Of a DNA stretch of 64,000 nucleotides, positions 8,118 to 19,174 are shown in pieces. A program made the position numbers and the translations under genes. The stretch lies in contig NZ_CP026106.1 in the NCBI RefSeq assembly GCF_002902965.1, positions 1,984,001 to 2,048,000 on the forward strand. The letters run 5' to 3'. Each line of letters opens with the position of its first letter. The first letter of the stretch is position 1. Origin of the DNA: Paraburkholderia hospita. GTDB taxonomy: Bacteria; Pseudomonadota; Gammaproteobacteria; Burkholderiales; Burkholderiaceae. The notes under the pieces were generated by a model. That model had not been told where the DNA came from and ran no database searches. It worked only from the letters and a program-made list of their open reading frames with translations.

Positions 8118-11106
8118 GTTGACGCACTCCTTCGGTGTCGTAGAAAACGGGGCTGGCGATCTTCGCGGCGATCTGCTTGCCGCTCGCCAGCGGAATCGTC
8201 ACGTTTTGCCCCATCTTGTTCAAGCCGCCCTTGACCACGGCGAGCGCGATCGAACGATTCAGAATCGGGCTGTAGTAGCTCGACGTCACGTGTCCAAGCA
8301 TCGGCGCCGTATCGCCCTGGAACGGACCGGCGACGATCTGGCTGCCCTCGGGAAGCACCAGCTGCGGATCGTCGGTAAGCAGGCCGACGAACTGCTTGCG
8401 CCCATCTTTCGCGGTATCCGAACGCGCCAGTGAACGACGTCCGAGGAAGTCTTTCGTCTTCGCGACCAGCCCACCCATGCCGAGATCGTGCGGCGTAACC
8501 GAACCATCCGTATCCTGGCCCACGATGATGTAGCCCTTCTCCGCGCGCAGCACGTGCATCGTTTCCGTGCCGTACGGCGTGATGTCGAACTCCGCGCCCG
8601 CGGCCATCAGCGCTTCCCACACCGCGCGGCCCATGTTCGCCGGCACGTTCACTTCGTAGGCAAGCTCGCCCGAGAAGCTGATCCGCATCACGCGCGCCTT
8701 CACGCCTGCGACAGTACCGTTGCGATACGACATGAACGGGAACGCCTCGTTGGCGAAGTCGATATCGCTGCAAATCTTCTGCACGACCTTGCGGCTCTTC
8801 GGACCGACGACGGCGAACGTCGCCCAGTGATCGGTGACGGACGCGAGGCGCACCTTCATGTCCGGCCATTCCGTCTGCAGCCAGCGTTCCATCCACGTCA
8901 GCACGCGCGCCGCGCCGCCCGTCGTGGTCGTCATCATGAAGTGCTGATCGGCGAGGCGCACGGTCACGCCGTCGTCGAACACCATGCCGTTTTCATCGAG
9001 CATCAGGCCATAGCGGCACTTGCCCACTTCGAGCTTGCTCCACGGATTCGTGTACATCCAGTTCAGCAGCTTCGCTGCGTCAGGCCCCTGAATGTCGATC
9101 TTGCCGAGCGTCGACGCATCGAGAATGCCGACGCTGTTGCGCACCGCGAGGCATTCGCGCTTCACGGCCGCATGCAGATCTTCGCCGCTCTTCGGAAAGT
9201 ACCAGGGCCGCTTCCAGTTGCCGACGTCCTCGAACATCGCGCCGTTCTCGACGTGCCATTCGTGCACGGCCGTCTTGCGGATCGGATCGAGCAGATCGCC
9301 GAGTTCGCGGCCCGCGAACGTGCCAAAAGTCACGGGCGTGTAGTTCGGACGGAACGTCGTCGTGCCCGTTTCGGGAATCGTCTTGCCGAGCGCATCGGCA
9401 AGAATCGCCATGCCGTTGATGTTGCCGAGCTTGCCCTGATCGGTGCCGAAGCCCATCGCCGTGTAGCGCTTCACGTGCTCGACGGATTCGAAGCCTTCGC
9501 GCGCAGCCAGCAGAATGTCCGCCGCCGACACGTCGTTCTGGAAATCGACGAACTGCTTCGCGCCGCGCGCCGCTTCCGCGCGGCTGCCGACCAGCCACAG
9601 CGGCTGCAACGGCGACTCGGCGACTTCTGCGGCCTGCGGCACTTGCGGACGCGTCACCGCGTAACCGATCGACTTCACTGCTTCGACGCCCGCATCGACG
9701 GCAAGACGCAGACCGCGCGCGAGGCTGAATTCGCCCGCTGCCGCGCCGATGCTCGTTTCCGGCTGCATGCCCTTGCCCGGCACGAAGCACACCTTCGTGT
9801 CGTTCCAGTGCGCCTTGCCGCCCGATTGCGCGAACAGATGCAGCACAGGGCTATAACCGCCCGACATCGCGACGAGATCGCACGGGAGGTCCGCCTGCTT
9901 CGCGCCCGTCTTGCCGTTCGCATACGCGACCACTTCGACCGACGTGACGTGCAGCTTGCCGTGCGCCGTCATCACGGCCGCGTTGTTGATGATCTTCACG
10001 CCATGACGCCGCGCCGCCGCCTGCAATGCGCCGCTGCCCTGGGCACGCGGATCGACGACTGTCACGCTCGCGCCACACGCCTTCATGTCGAGCGCGCACT
10101 GGTAGCCCGCGTCGTTGTTCGTGAACACGACGGCATTGCGGCCCGGCAGCACGCCAAAACGATGGATGTACGTCGAGACCGCCGACGCCATCATCACGCC
10201 CGGCAGATCGTTGTTGCCGAACACGATGGGACGCTCGTGCGCGCCCGTCGCGAGAATCACGCGCTTGGCGCGGATCTTCCACAGCAGTTCGCGCGTGCCC
10301 TTTCGCATCGACACGGGCAGATGATCCGTCAGACGCTGCGTCACCGTGACGAGGTTGTGGTCCTGATAGCCGAACGCCGTGCTGCGCGACAGGATCGTCA
10401 CGTCGGGCATGCGCGACAGTTCCGCTTCGATCTTCTCGACCCAGCTCAACGCCGCGCGTCCGTCGATCTCCGTCTTGCCCGACAGCAGACTACCGCCGAG
10501 TTCGCGCTGATCGTCGACGAGAATCACGCGCGCGCCGCTCACGGCCGCCGCGTGCGCCGCAGCGAGACCCGTCGGCCCGCCGCCGACCACCAGCACGTCG
10601 CAATGCGCGTAGCACTTGTCGTAGCGATCGGCGTCGAGCACTTCGGGCGACTTGCCCAGACCCGCTGCTTCGCGAATCTTCTCTTCGTACTTCGGCCAGA
10701 ACTTTGCCGGCCACATGAATGTCTTGTAGTAGAAGCCCGCGGGCATGAAGCGCGCGAATTTCTGGTTGATCGCCATGCGGTCATGCTCGAGATTCGGCTC
10801 GGCATTCACGCTATTCGCAACCAGCCCCTGATACAGCTCGATTTCCGTCGCGCGCGCATTCGGCACCGTGTACGCGCCGCGCTCCAGTTGCACGACGGCA
10901 TTCGGTTCAGCCACATCAGCCGTGACGATGCCGCGCGGGCGGTGATACTTGAAGCTGCGCGCGACGAAGTGCACGCCGTTCGCGAGCAGCGCCGAGGCGA
11001 GCGTGTCGCCCTGAAAGCCCTGATACGTGCGGCCGTTGAACGTGAAGGTCAGCGGAATCGCGCGGTTGATGCGCCCACCGGCGCCGAGGCGGTTGTTCTG
11101 GCTCAT
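8107..11106 (-). CDS. soxA: Sarcosine oxidase alpha subunit
   Basis: A 999-residue protein of the usual length for heterotetrameric SoxA. Order of domains: N-terminal 2Fe-2S-ferredoxin-like fold (TFTFNGRTYQGFQGDTLASA, residues about 19-100), an NAD/FAD Rossmann domain (VVGGGPTGLAAAHAAAVSG near 172), a second nucleotide-binding region (ILATGAHERPIVF), and a C-terminal GcvT/aminomethyltransferase domain (from about 600) that binds tetrahydrofolate. It carries the second active site, where the imine from sarcosine is turned into methylene-tetrahydrofolate. Its ATG overlaps the soxD stop (ATGA at 11103-11106). Confidence 0.97.
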   Translation of the reverse strand: MSQNNRLGAGGRINRAIPLTFTFNGRTYQGFQGDTLASALLANGVHFVARSFKYHRPRGIVTADVAEPNAVVQLERGAYTVPNARATEIELYQGLVANSVNAEPNLEHDRMAINQKFARFMPAGFYYKTFMWPAKFWPKYEEKIREAAGLGKSPEVLDADRYDKCYAHCDVLVVGGGPTGLAAAHAAAVSGARVILVDDQRELGGSLLSGKTEIDGRAALSWVEKIEAELSRMPDVTILSRSTAFGYQDHNLVTVTQRLTDHLPVSMRKGTRELLWKIRAKRVILATGAHERPIVFGNNDLPGVMMASAVSTYIHRFGVLPGRNAVVFTNNDAGYQCALDMKACGASVTVVDPRAQGSGALQAAARRHGVKIINNAAVMTAHGKLHVTSVEVVAYANGKTGAKQADLPCDLVAMSGGYSPVLHLFAQSGGKAHWNDTKVCFVPGKGMQPETSIGAAAGEFSLARGLRLAVDAGVEAVKSIGYAVTRPQVPQAAEVAESPLQPLWLVGSRAEAARGAKQFVDFQNDVSAADILLAAREGFESVEHVKRYTAMGFGTDQGKLGNINGMAILADALGKTIPETGTTTFRPNYTPVTFGTFAGRELGDLLDPIRKTAVHEWHVENGAMFEDVGNWKRPWYFPKSGEDLHAAVKRECLAVRNSVGILDASTLGKIDIQGPDAAKLLNWMYTNPWSKLEVGKCRYGLMLDENGMVFDDGVTVRLADQHFMMTTTTGGAARVLTWMERWLQTEWPDMKVRLASVTDHWATFAVVGPKSRKVVQKICSDIDFANEAFPFMSYRNGTVAGVKARVMRISFSGELAYEVNVPANMGRAVWEALMAAGAEFDITPYGTETMHVLRAEKGYIIVGQDTDGSVTPHDLGMGGLVAKTKDFLGRRSLARSDTAKDGRKQFVGLLTDDPQLVLPEGSQIVAGPFQGDTAPMLGHVTSSYYSPILNRSIALAVVKGGLNKMGQNVTIPLASGKQIAAKIASPVFYDTEGVRQHVE

Positions 11107-11402
11107 TGCTTGTTGCCCCCTTGTGCGTCGGCGGACGTGTTACCTGTCTTGAAGGTCTCGTAGCCCAGGATCTGATAGGAGACGGTATCGCGCGTCGCCA
11201 TGAACCAGCGGCGGCAGCCCTGCGTGTGCAGCCATTGCTCGCGATGCACGCCGCGCGGGTTCTTGCGCATGAACAGGTACTCGCCCCATTCCCTGTCAGT
11301 GAGCTTGTCGGTGTCGAGCGGACGTGCAATGTCAGCTTCACCGCCGCAGCTAAATTCGGATTCGGCGCGCGGCCCGCACCATGGGCATTCGATTGTCAGC
11401 AT
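11103..11402 (-). CDS. soxD: Sarcosine oxidase delta subunit
   Basis: A 99-residue zinc-binding subunit. The N-terminal CPWCG pair (C6, C9) together with H59 and C63 (WLHTQGCRRWF) gives the tetrahedral zinc site known in this subunit. Also typical are the segment REWGEYLFMRKNPRGVHREQ and the length near 100. It lies between soxB and soxA with a 26-base gap after soxB and a 4-base overlap with soxA, the canonical BDAG order. Confidence 0.95.
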   Translation of the reverse strand: MLTIECPWCGPRAESEFSCGGEADIARPLDTDKLTDREWGEYLFMRKNPRGVHREQWLHTQGCRRWFMATRDTVSYQILGYETFKTGNTSADAQGGNKQ

Positions 11403-11428
11403 GATTGTCTCTCTCAGCGTGCGTGCGT

Positions 11429-12673
11429 TTAGTGGGCCACGGCAGCCGCGCCGTGTTCGTCGATCAGATGGCCGGAATAGAAACGGTCCAGCGAGAAGGC
11501 CGCGTTCAGCGGATGCGGTTCGTCATTGGCGATCGTGTGCGCGAACACCCAGCCCGAGCCCGGCGTCGCCTTGAAGCCGCCCGTGCCCCAGCCGCAATTG
11601 AAGTACAGGCCCTTCACGTCGGTCTTGCTGATGATCGGGCATGCATCCGGCGACACGTCGACGATGCCGCCCCACTGGCGGTTCATCCGCACGCGCGAGA
11701 ACACCGGGAACATTTCGACGATGGCCTGCAGCGTGCCTTCGATAATGTGGAAACTGCCGCGCTGCCCAAAACCCGTGTACTGGTCGACGCCCGCGCCGAT
11801 CACGAGATCGCCCTTGTCGGACTGACTGATGTACGCGTGCACCGCGTTCGACATGATCACCGTGTTGACGACGGGTTTGATCGGCTCCGAAACAAGCGCC
11901 TGCAACGGATGGCTTTCGAGCGGCAGACGGATGCCCGCCATATCGGCGAGCGTCGTCGTGTTGCCTGCTGCGACGACCGCGACCTTCTTCGCCTTGATGA
12001 AACCCTTCACCGTATCGACGCCCGTCACGCGGCCGCCGTCGCGGCGAATGCCCGTCACCTGGCAGTTCTGGATGATGTCGACGCCCGCCTGATCCGCGCC
12101 GCGTGCGAAGCCCCAAGCAACGGCATCGTGACGCGCGACGCCCGCACGACGTTGAATCGATGCGCCGAGCACGGGATAACGGCTATTCAGGTTGATAGTC
12201 GGCTCGATTTCCTTGATCTGCTCGGGCGTGAGGAATTCTGCATCGACGCCGTTCAAGCGGTTCGCGTTCACGCGGCGCTCGGTGTCGCGCACGTCCTGCA
12301 GTGTGTGTGCGAGATTCAGCACGCCGCGCTGCGAGAACATCACGTTGTAGTTCAGGTCTTGCGACAAGCCTTCCCACAGCTTCATCGCCTTCTCGTACAG
12401 CGCCGCCGATTCGTCCCACAGATAGTTCGAACGCACGATCGTCGTGTTACGCGCCGTGTTGCCGCCGCCGATCCAGCCCTTCTCCAGAATCGCGACGTTC
12501 TTCACGCCGTGTTCCTTGGCAAGGTAATACGCGGTTGCAAGACCATGCCCGCCGCCGCCGACGATCACGACGTCGTATTCCTTCTTCGGTTCCGGGCTCC
12601 TCCACTGTCGCTCCCAGTTCTCGTGATACGACAACCCGTTGCGGAACAGACTGAATATCGAATAGCGGCTCAT
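11429..12673 (-). CDS. soxB: Sarcosine oxidase beta subunit
   Basis: A 414-residue flavoprotein that oxidises sarcosine. The FAD-binding motif [20 protein letters not shown] lies at residues 35-54. H182 in [11 protein letters not shown] fits the histidine that carries covalent FMN in this subunit. Length and sequence match SoxB rather than monomeric sarcosine oxidase. It starts 28 bases after sdaA with an ATG at 12673 and is the first of the four sox cistrons. Confidence 0.97.
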   Translation of the reverse strand: MSRYSIFSLFRNGLSYHENWERQWRSPEPKKEYDVVIVGGGGHGLATAYYLAKEHGVKNVAILEKGWIGGGNTARNTTIVRSNYLWDESAALYEKAMKLWEGLSQDLNYNVMFSQRGVLNLAHTLQDVRDTERRVNANRLNGVDAEFLTPEQIKEIEPTINLNSRYPVLGASIQRRAGVARHDAVAWGFARGADQAGVDIIQNCQVTGIRRDGGRVTGVDTVKGFIKAKKVAVVAAGNTTTLADMAGIRLPLESHPLQALVSEPIKPVVNTVIMSNAVHAYISQSDKGDLVIGAGVDQYTGFGQRGSFHIIEGTLQAIVEMFPVFSRVRMNRQWGGIVDVSPDACPIISKTDVKGLYFNCGWGTGGFKATPGSGWVFAHTIANDEPHPLNAAFSLDRFYSGHLIDEHGAAAVAH

Positions 12674-12701
12674 CTTGCAGACCCCTCGTTGCGCGTTACC
12701 A

Positions 12702-14090
<1,389 letters not shown>

Positions 14091-14461
14091 GGAAACCTTG
14101 CTCAGGTAGGTGGGCGGAAACGCGTGGACTCCGCAGTGACGCCAGTACACCAAAGCGTAAAATCCGCCGATAGAACAAAAACGGCATCGACGTGGGATGG
14201 CGACGCCAGATGGCGCCCGGACTTCGTTTCTCTGCAACTCAGTGACGGAAAAACGCAAGTCCGGGCCCGGGACGAGCGTGCCGGAGCCCAAGCCACGTGG
14301 GGATGAACGCGCTTCGCATCTGCGCAAGTCGGTGTCGGAAAAGGACAAGAGCCGCAAGCGCGAATCGGCGACGCTAGGGTTATCCCGCGTGCGGGCGCGT
14401 TTGGGTTTCGCGTTTTTGTTATCAGTCGATTGAACCTGCCGGACCACTGCGCCATCGCGCC
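14091..14461. promoter_or_regulatory. Divergent control region, sdaA-sox operon / AraC activator
   Basis: About 370 bases without a convincing gene between divergent starts. It should hold promoters for both units and the binding site of the adjacent AraC-type protein. GC-rich inverted words around 14190-14220 (for example GATGGCGACGCCAGATGGCG) are possible operator material, but no known consensus was matched with confidence. Confidence 0.4.
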
Positions 14462-15547
14462 ATGACCATCGTTGATTCGCTACCGTTGACTTCCATCGAT
14501 GCGCTGCCCAAAGAGCGCATCCGCTTCGGCATCATCCTGCTGCCGAACTTCACGCTGACGGCGTTTTCCGGCTTCGTCGACATGCTGCGTCTGTCCGCCG
14601 ACGAAGGCGATTACAGCAAGCCCGTACGCTGCTCGTGGAGCGTGATCGGCGACACGCTCGCGCCCGTGCGCGCGAGTTGCGGCATCCAGATCACGCCGTG
14701 GGAAACCTTCGCCGACGCGGAGCCGTTCGACTATGTGGTCGTCGTCGGCGGGTTGCTGCATTCGGGGCCGCAGGCGAACGACGAGACCTTGCAGTTCATT
14801 CGAGCCGCCGCGCGCGGAAGTACGACGCTGGTCGGCATCTGCACGGGCGTATTCGCGCTGATGCGCGCGGGCGTGCTAGACGAGCACCGGATTTGCGTGA
14901 GCTGGTTTCACTACTGGGATTTCGTCGAGCGCTTTCCTTCCGTCAATTCGGATGCGCTGATCGCGGACCGGCTGTTCGTGATCGACCGTCGACGGATTAC
15001 GTGCTCGGGCGGACGGGCTTCGATCGATGTGGCGGCGGCAATTCTGCTGCGTCACTTTGAGACGGCAACCGTGCAGAAGGCGCTGCGGATTCTGCTTGTC
15101 GGCGAAATGCAGAAAGGGAACGCGCCGCAGCCGCATCCGCCTGGGCTGGAGCCGGCGACGCATCCGAAGGTCAAGCGCGCGATTTTGTTGATGGAGCAAC
15201 ATGTCGGGCGTACGTTGCCGCTGGAGGAGCTGGCTTGCAAGCTGGATTTGTCGCCTCGGCAACTGGAGCGGTTGTTCAAGGCAGAGACGGGGAAAAGTCC
15301 GCAGGCGTTTGCGAAGCAGGTTCGGTTGAGGACGGCGGCGTGGCTGCTGACGAGTTCGGATCGGACGGTCGCGGATATCGCTTCGAGTTGCGGGTTTTCT
15401 GATGCGTCGCACCTGGGGCGCGAGTTCAGGAAGGAGTTTGGGATGCCGCCGGTGATGTTTAGAGAGCAGCGTGGGGGAACGCCGGTTGAGGGGGATGCGG
15501 CGGTCGCTTATGAGGAGACGTTTCCGGGGAGAGTGGATGTGTTTTGA
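14462..15547 (+). CDS. GlxA/GbdR-type AraC transcriptional activator
   Basis: A 361-residue regulator with an N-terminal DJ-1/PfpI-like domain (residues about 18-200, [18 protein letters not shown], then [14 protein letters not shown], the class I amidotransferase-like turn) and a C-terminal AraC domain (about 230-330, [20 protein letters not shown] and [22 protein letters not shown]). This is the architecture of GbdR and SouR, which activate glycine betaine and sarcosine catabolic genes in Pseudomonas. Its divergent position next to sdaA-soxBDAG strongly suggests it is their activator, responding to dimethylglycine or sarcosine. The 3' third is G+T-rich compared with the start of the gene. 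Confidence 0.9.
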   Translation: MTIVDSLPLTSIDALPKERIRFGIILLPNFTLTAFSGFVDMLRLSADEGDYSKPVRCSWSVIGDTLAPVRASCGIQITPWETFADAEPFDYVVVVGGLLHSGPQANDETLQFIRAAARGSTTLVGICTGVFALMRAGVLDEHRICVSWFHYWDFVERFPSVNSDALIADRLFVIDRRRITCSGGRASIDVAAAILLRHFETATVQKALRILLVGEMQKGNAPQPHPPGLEPATHPKVKRAILLMEQHVGRTLPLEELACKLDLSPRQLERLFKAETGKSPQAFAKQVRLRTAAWLLTSSDRTVADIASSCGFSDASHLGREFRKEFGMPPVMFREQRGGTPVEGDAAVAYEETFPGRVDVF

Positions 15548-15599
15548 GGGTGGCACGCTCCCCATAGAACACGCTTGACACGCTGTCCGCAAACTGTGC

Positions 15600-15917
15600 T
15601 TATTGTAAGTATCCAGGCTTTAGCGCCTTACATTTTTCAAGTGCCTGAGTACTGTTATTGTCGATACCCAATCGATATTTGCAATACTCGGCAAAACGCG
15701 ATCTTTCAGAAATTGATAATTGATCGATCGACTTGTCATCACCTTCATTGGCAAATGGATCGTAGAATTCCATTATTAATGTGGGGTGACGCTTTATGAA
15801 AAACGTAGTTTGTACTTCGTCATCCAGATACGATCGAACGTAACCCGTCTTTGCAATTACGAGCGCGCAGATTCCCACGATGAAGACGCACGGCAAATAC
15901 ACCCGCTGCATCTTCAT
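15600..15917 (-). CDS. Small membrane-anchored protein, candidate immunity protein
   Basis: A 105-residue protein, MKMQRVYLPCVFIVGICALV at the N-terminus, giving one hydrophobic segment (about 7-22) preceded by Lys/Arg, so it is predicted to be anchored in the inner membrane or exported, with an acidic periplasmic remainder and two cysteines (about 79 and 95) that might pair. No family was recognised. The ATG overlaps the stop of the amidase gene (ATGA, 15914-15917). A periplasm-facing protein cotranslated after a peptidoglycan amidase is what a T6SS immunity protein looks like; this role is inferred from context. Base composition is much lower in G+C than the surrounding genes. Confidence 0.6.
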   Translation of the reverse strand: MKMQRVYLPCVFIVGICALVIAKTGYVRSYLDDEVQTTFFIKRHPTLIMEFYDPFANEGDDKSIDQLSISERSRFAEYCKYRLGIDNNSTQALEKCKALKPGYLQ

Positions 15918-16639
15918 GGCGCGTTCAGTCCTGTTGCGCGCCGCAACTCCTGAACCAGCGCCAAACCAACGCTACCGGGACAAATTTTACCTTCGCCCAA
16001 TTGCCCGGGAAACTCGCGATGCCCGCCGAGTGTTTCGATGAAGAAGAACTCGCTCAATATGTCGATGAGTGTCCGCAACGCTCGTTGTTGCCGCTCAACT
16101 ATTTTTGGACGCTGAATGAAACCAACGCGATCCAGCAAGGTACGAATCGCCGCGACGCCATCATTGCCTTCATAAGGTGCCGACAGATTTTCAAGCAATA
16201 CGATGCCAATTACCCCCGTATTGTAGTTATGAACACTCTCGCCCTTGAACCGAATGTCGCGCCCTTCGAATACGTTGCCGAAGCAGTCAAGCGCGTAGTG
16301 ATAGCCGATGTCGTCCATTGCCGCAGCACGTTTTCCCATCTGCATTTCCTGGATTTCCTGCAACTGCAGCGCGGCGGGTCCGCATGAAAAACTTCGTCCG
16401 GCGTGGTGTATTGCGATTTTGCTGTAATTCCAATCATCAATCATCCGTTCCGAGCGGTTCTTGTGGGCCGCCCAGTCCGATCGTGTGACGAAATTCAAGC
16501 CTCGGACCTGAACGAGATTGATGATGGCTTGTCGCGTAGCCGCGCGGTTATTAACCTTGATTTCAACAGCTTGAGCTTTCGTGCTGCCGATCGCAGAGCA
16601 AGCAGATGTCCAATGTTCGACGTCGTAATCCGTTTGCAC
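15914..16639 (-). CDS. PGRP/amidase_2-type peptidoglycan amidase, candidate T6SS effector
   Basis: A 241-residue protein with an N-acetylmuramoyl-L-alanine amidase (PGRP) domain from about residue 50 to 235. Zinc ligands can be assigned: H78 or H79 in IAIHHAG, H207 in LGGHREF and C220 in KICPG; IGYHYALDCFGNVFEGRD (111-128) is the conserved core. It would cleave between MurNAc and the stem peptide in the periplasm. There is no signal peptide, so delivery must be by another route. The start is a GTG at 16639 with AAGGA upstream, 2 bases after the PAAR stop. Position between a PAAR protein and a small membrane protein points to a secreted antibacterial effector. Confidence 0.82.
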   Translation of the reverse strand: MQTDYDVEHWTSACSAIGSTKAQAVEIKVNNRAATRQAIINLVQVRGLNFVTRSDWAAHKNRSERMIDDWNYSKIAIHHAGRSFSCGPAALQLQEIQEMQMGKRAAAMDDIGYHYALDCFGNVFEGRDIRFKGESVHNYNTGVIGIVLLENLSAPYEGNDGVAAIRTLLDRVGFIQRPKIVERQQRALRTLIDILSEFFFIETLGGHREFPGQLGEGKICPGSVGLALVQELRRATGLNAP

Positions 16640-16641
16640 GA

Positions 16642-17181
16642 TCAGTTTCCTTCGTTGTGCCTTAAGGAGCGTTTCGGCGAGGAATATATGGCGTGAACAT
16701 TTACTGCTTGTTCACCATTCGTTTCGATCATCGCGTATCCGTTTCCGTCCGTCATCCCAGATTGCCGAATACCCGCTACATCCGCGATGAATTTTTGATT
16801 CGCCAATCGCTCTCCGGTGGTGACATCGCTTACCAAAAACCAGACGATGGCCTTTCCATTTCCTGGTTTCCCAGGTTTAGTTGCTGAGCCCGACGCTCCG
16901 TCTCCACCCGTAAACAGAAATGTCGATGCCGCGCTGGCAAGCACAAAGTTCTTTCCACATGGACACATCACCCGGTCCAAATGCTTGACCATGGGGCGTC
17001 CATCGACCAGGCAATCATTCGCGGAACCGTAGACGGGGAAACCGCCTTTGCAGTTTCCACATGTCGCCAGATCGTTTTTCAGCGCATACGGGCGTTGCTT
17101 TTCGTCGAAGACGGTCGAAGTGCCACGGATGACGTGGCCACCGGTCGTTGTCCGGTCGCCTGCAACGGCAAGTCTCTGCAT
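16642..17181 (-). CDS. PAAR-domain protein with C-terminal extension
   Basis: A 179-residue protein. The N-terminus MQRLAVAGDRTTTGGHVIRG and the later YGSANDCLVDGRPMVKHLDR and CPCGKNFVLA segments are the PAAR domain (about 1-90) that caps the T6SS spike. A Gly-rich linker (about 95-108) leads to a beta-rich domain, VWFLVSDVTTGERLANQKFI onward, which resembles the transthyretin-like adaptors found after PAAR domains and may carry the amidase. The start at 17181 matches family starts; the frame extends to 17247 without family-like residues. It is the first gene of the three-gene cassette. No other T6SS structural gene is in the window. Confidence 0.85.
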   Translation of the reverse strand: MQRLAVAGDRTTTGGHVIRGTSTVFDEKQRPYALKNDLATCGNCKGGFPVYGSANDCLVDGRPMVKHLDRVMCPCGKNFVLASAASTFLFTGGDGASGSATKPGKPGNGKAIVWFLVSDVTTGERLANQKFIADVAGIRQSGMTDGNGYAMIETNGEQAVNVHAIYSSPKRSLRHNEGN

Positions 17182-17444
17182 CACAAGCTCACCGGGCAAG
17201 CAGTCCGGCTTCGCTGCTCGGCGTGCGAGCCGATGGCAACGGAACAAAATACGAACTTGTTAAGCGTCACTTCCAACATGATTCGGTCTCCTTTGAATGC
17301 CGAAACACAACAGCTTCAATGAGGATAACCGACAGCCGCCGCCCTTTATGTAAAAGAGCGTCAAAAATGATATCGATGCCTAATCAGGAATGCGCGCCGC
17401 ATTTATTTCATACTTTGCATGACGACGCGGGACCGCTGGAGACG

Positions 17445-17471
17445 AAAAAAGGGCGGACACGTAGTCCGCCC
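17445..17471 (-). terminator. Rho-independent terminator of zwf
   Basis: On the minus strand, GGGCGGAC, a 5-base loop and GTCCGCCC are followed directly by TTTTTT. It lies just after the zwf stop at 17481. The 17182-17480 gap otherwise shows no gene and should hold the promoter of the PAAR cassette. Confidence 0.85.
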
Positions 17472-17480
17472 TCGCCCGCC

Positions 17481-18965
17481 CTACGACTCTTCCGACCAAA
17501 CCATATTATCCCGCGCCATCATCGCCGTCGAAGCCCCCGGCCCGAACGTCCCTGCCGTATAGCCCCTCGGCTTGTCGCCGTTGCGCTTCCACGCTTCGAT
17601 GATCGGATCGACCCACGTCCATGCCGCTTCCAGTTCATCGCGACGCATGAAGTGAGTGAGCCTGCCGCGCACGACGTCGATCAGTAGTCGCTCATACGCC
17701 TCCGCGCGACGGCTCGTGAACGCCTGCTCCAGATCGAGATTCAGATTGACGGGCAACGTCCGCATCCCACTACCCGGCTCCTTTGCAAGCATCTGCAACT
17801 GAATCGATTCATTCGGCTGCAACTGGATCACCAGTCGATTGCCACAATTACGCGGACCACAAGGACTATTCGGCATGATCGAAAACGGCAGGTCCGCGAA
17901 CTCGATCACGATCTCCGACAGCTTCTTCGCCATCCGTTTGCCCGTGCGCAGATAGAACGGCACGTTCGCCCAGCGCCAGTTGTTGATATGCGCGCGCAAC
18001 GCGACAAAGGTTTCCGCGCGGCTATCGGCGGGCACGTTCGCTTCTTCCAGATAACCCTTCACCGGCTCGCCGCCGACAGCGCCCGCCGTGTACTGTCCAC
18101 GCACCGTATCGCGCGAGATGTCCTCGGCCGTCATCGGACGCAGCGAACGCAGCACCTTCAGCTTCTCGTCGCGCACGGCATCGGCGTCGAGCGAAACGGG
18201 CGGTTCCATCCCGACGATACACAGCAGTTGCAGCAAGTGGTTCTGCACCATGTCGCGCATCGCGCCCGTGTGATCGTAGAAACCTGCGCGCGTGCCCACG
18301 CCGACCGACTCCGCCACCGTGATCTGCACACTGCGGATATATGGCGCCTGCCACAGCGGCCCGAAGATCGCGTTGCCGAAGCGCAGCACCATCAGGTTCT
18401 GCACCGTCTCCTTGCCGAGATAGTGGTCGATCCGGTAGATCTGATGCTCGGAGAAATGCTTGCCGACTGAATCGTTGATCGCCTGTGCCGACGCCAGATC
18501 GTGACCCAGCGGCTTTTCCAGCACGACGCGCGAATACTCGTCGAGCAGACCGTGCGACGAGAGGTTGTCGCAAATCGTCGTGAACAGTTCCGGCGACGTC
18601 GACAGATAGAACACGCGCAGCGCATTCGGGCGCGATGCCTCGGCAAGGCGCTCGTAATCGGCGGCCTGGTCGACATTGACGCGCACGTATTCGAACAGCG
18701 ACAGGAAGCGGTCCCATGCGCCCGATTCATACGCACCGGATTCGATGAACGGACGGCTCTGCTCGTCCATCCATTTCAGATAATCGTCACGCACCCATTC
18801 ACGGCGACCGATCGCGAGAATGCGCGTTTCGGCGGGCAAATTGCCGTGCGTGTGCGCCATATACAGCGCGGGCAGCAGCTTGCGGGCTGACAGGTCGCCG
18901 GCGCCGCCGAAAATGATCATGTCGAGCGGGCGGTCCGGCGAAGCAGGAGCGGTGGAAGTCGTCAT
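17481..18965 (-). CDS. zwf: Glucose-6-phosphate 1-dehydrogenase
   Basis: A 494-residue enzyme oxidising glucose 6-phosphate to 6-phosphogluconolactone, feeding the oxidative pentose phosphate and Entner-Doudoroff routes. Visible: the N-terminal nucleotide motif IIFGGAGDLSARKLLPALY (residues about 18-36) and the active-site segment YRIDHYLGKE with the catalytic His-Asp context. Length is normal. The start at 18965 gives a plausible N-terminus (MTTSTAPASPDRPLDMI). It appears monocistronic: a 209-base gap lies upstream and a strong terminator downstream. Confidence 0.97.
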   Translation of the reverse strand: MTTSTAPASPDRPLDMIIFGGAGDLSARKLLPALYMAHTHGNLPAETRILAIGRREWVRDDYLKWMDEQSRPFIESGAYESGAWDRFLSLFEYVRVNVDQAADYERLAEASRPNALRVFYLSTSPELFTTICDNLSSHGLLDEYSRVVLEKPLGHDLASAQAINDSVGKHFSEHQIYRIDHYLGKETVQNLMVLRFGNAIFGPLWQAPYIRSVQITVAESVGVGTRAGFYDHTGAMRDMVQNHLLQLLCIVGMEPPVSLDADAVRDEKLKVLRSLRPMTAEDISRDTVRGQYTAGAVGGEPVKGYLEEANVPADSRAETFVALRAHINNWRWANVPFYLRTGKRMAKKLSEIVIEFADLPFSIMPNSPCGPRNCGNRLVIQLQPNESIQLQMLAKEPGSGMRTLPVNLNLDLEQAFTSRRAEAYERLLIDVVRGRLTHFMRRDELEAAWTWVDPIIEAWKRNGDKPRGYTAGTFGPGASTAMMARDNMVWSEES

Positions 18966-19174
18966 AGCGCGGTCGCAAAAATTAACTGCTGGGAAAAACG
19001 CAAGCCCGTCCGGACCAGCCTTTCAGGCAGCGCTGAAATCGGGCAGGTTTGCGCGAGACGACTATGTTGCAACGTTTTAGGATTGTTTGCACGCTTACTG
19101 TCGTGACACGGCACGCACGTTCGTTCCGCTTCGCCCTTACACGCGGTCTGCGGCGACAAAGGACGCGCGAGGTC

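Noticed and set aside
8488..11163. An 891-residue plus-strand open frame
   Set aside because: Lies antisense to soxA; the translation is Arg/His/Ala-rich with no domain. Such frames are expected opposite G+C-rich genes.
15600..17181. The PAAR-amidase cassette as a prophage lysis module
   Set aside because: No holin, spanin or phage structural genes are near, and the first gene is a clear PAAR protein.
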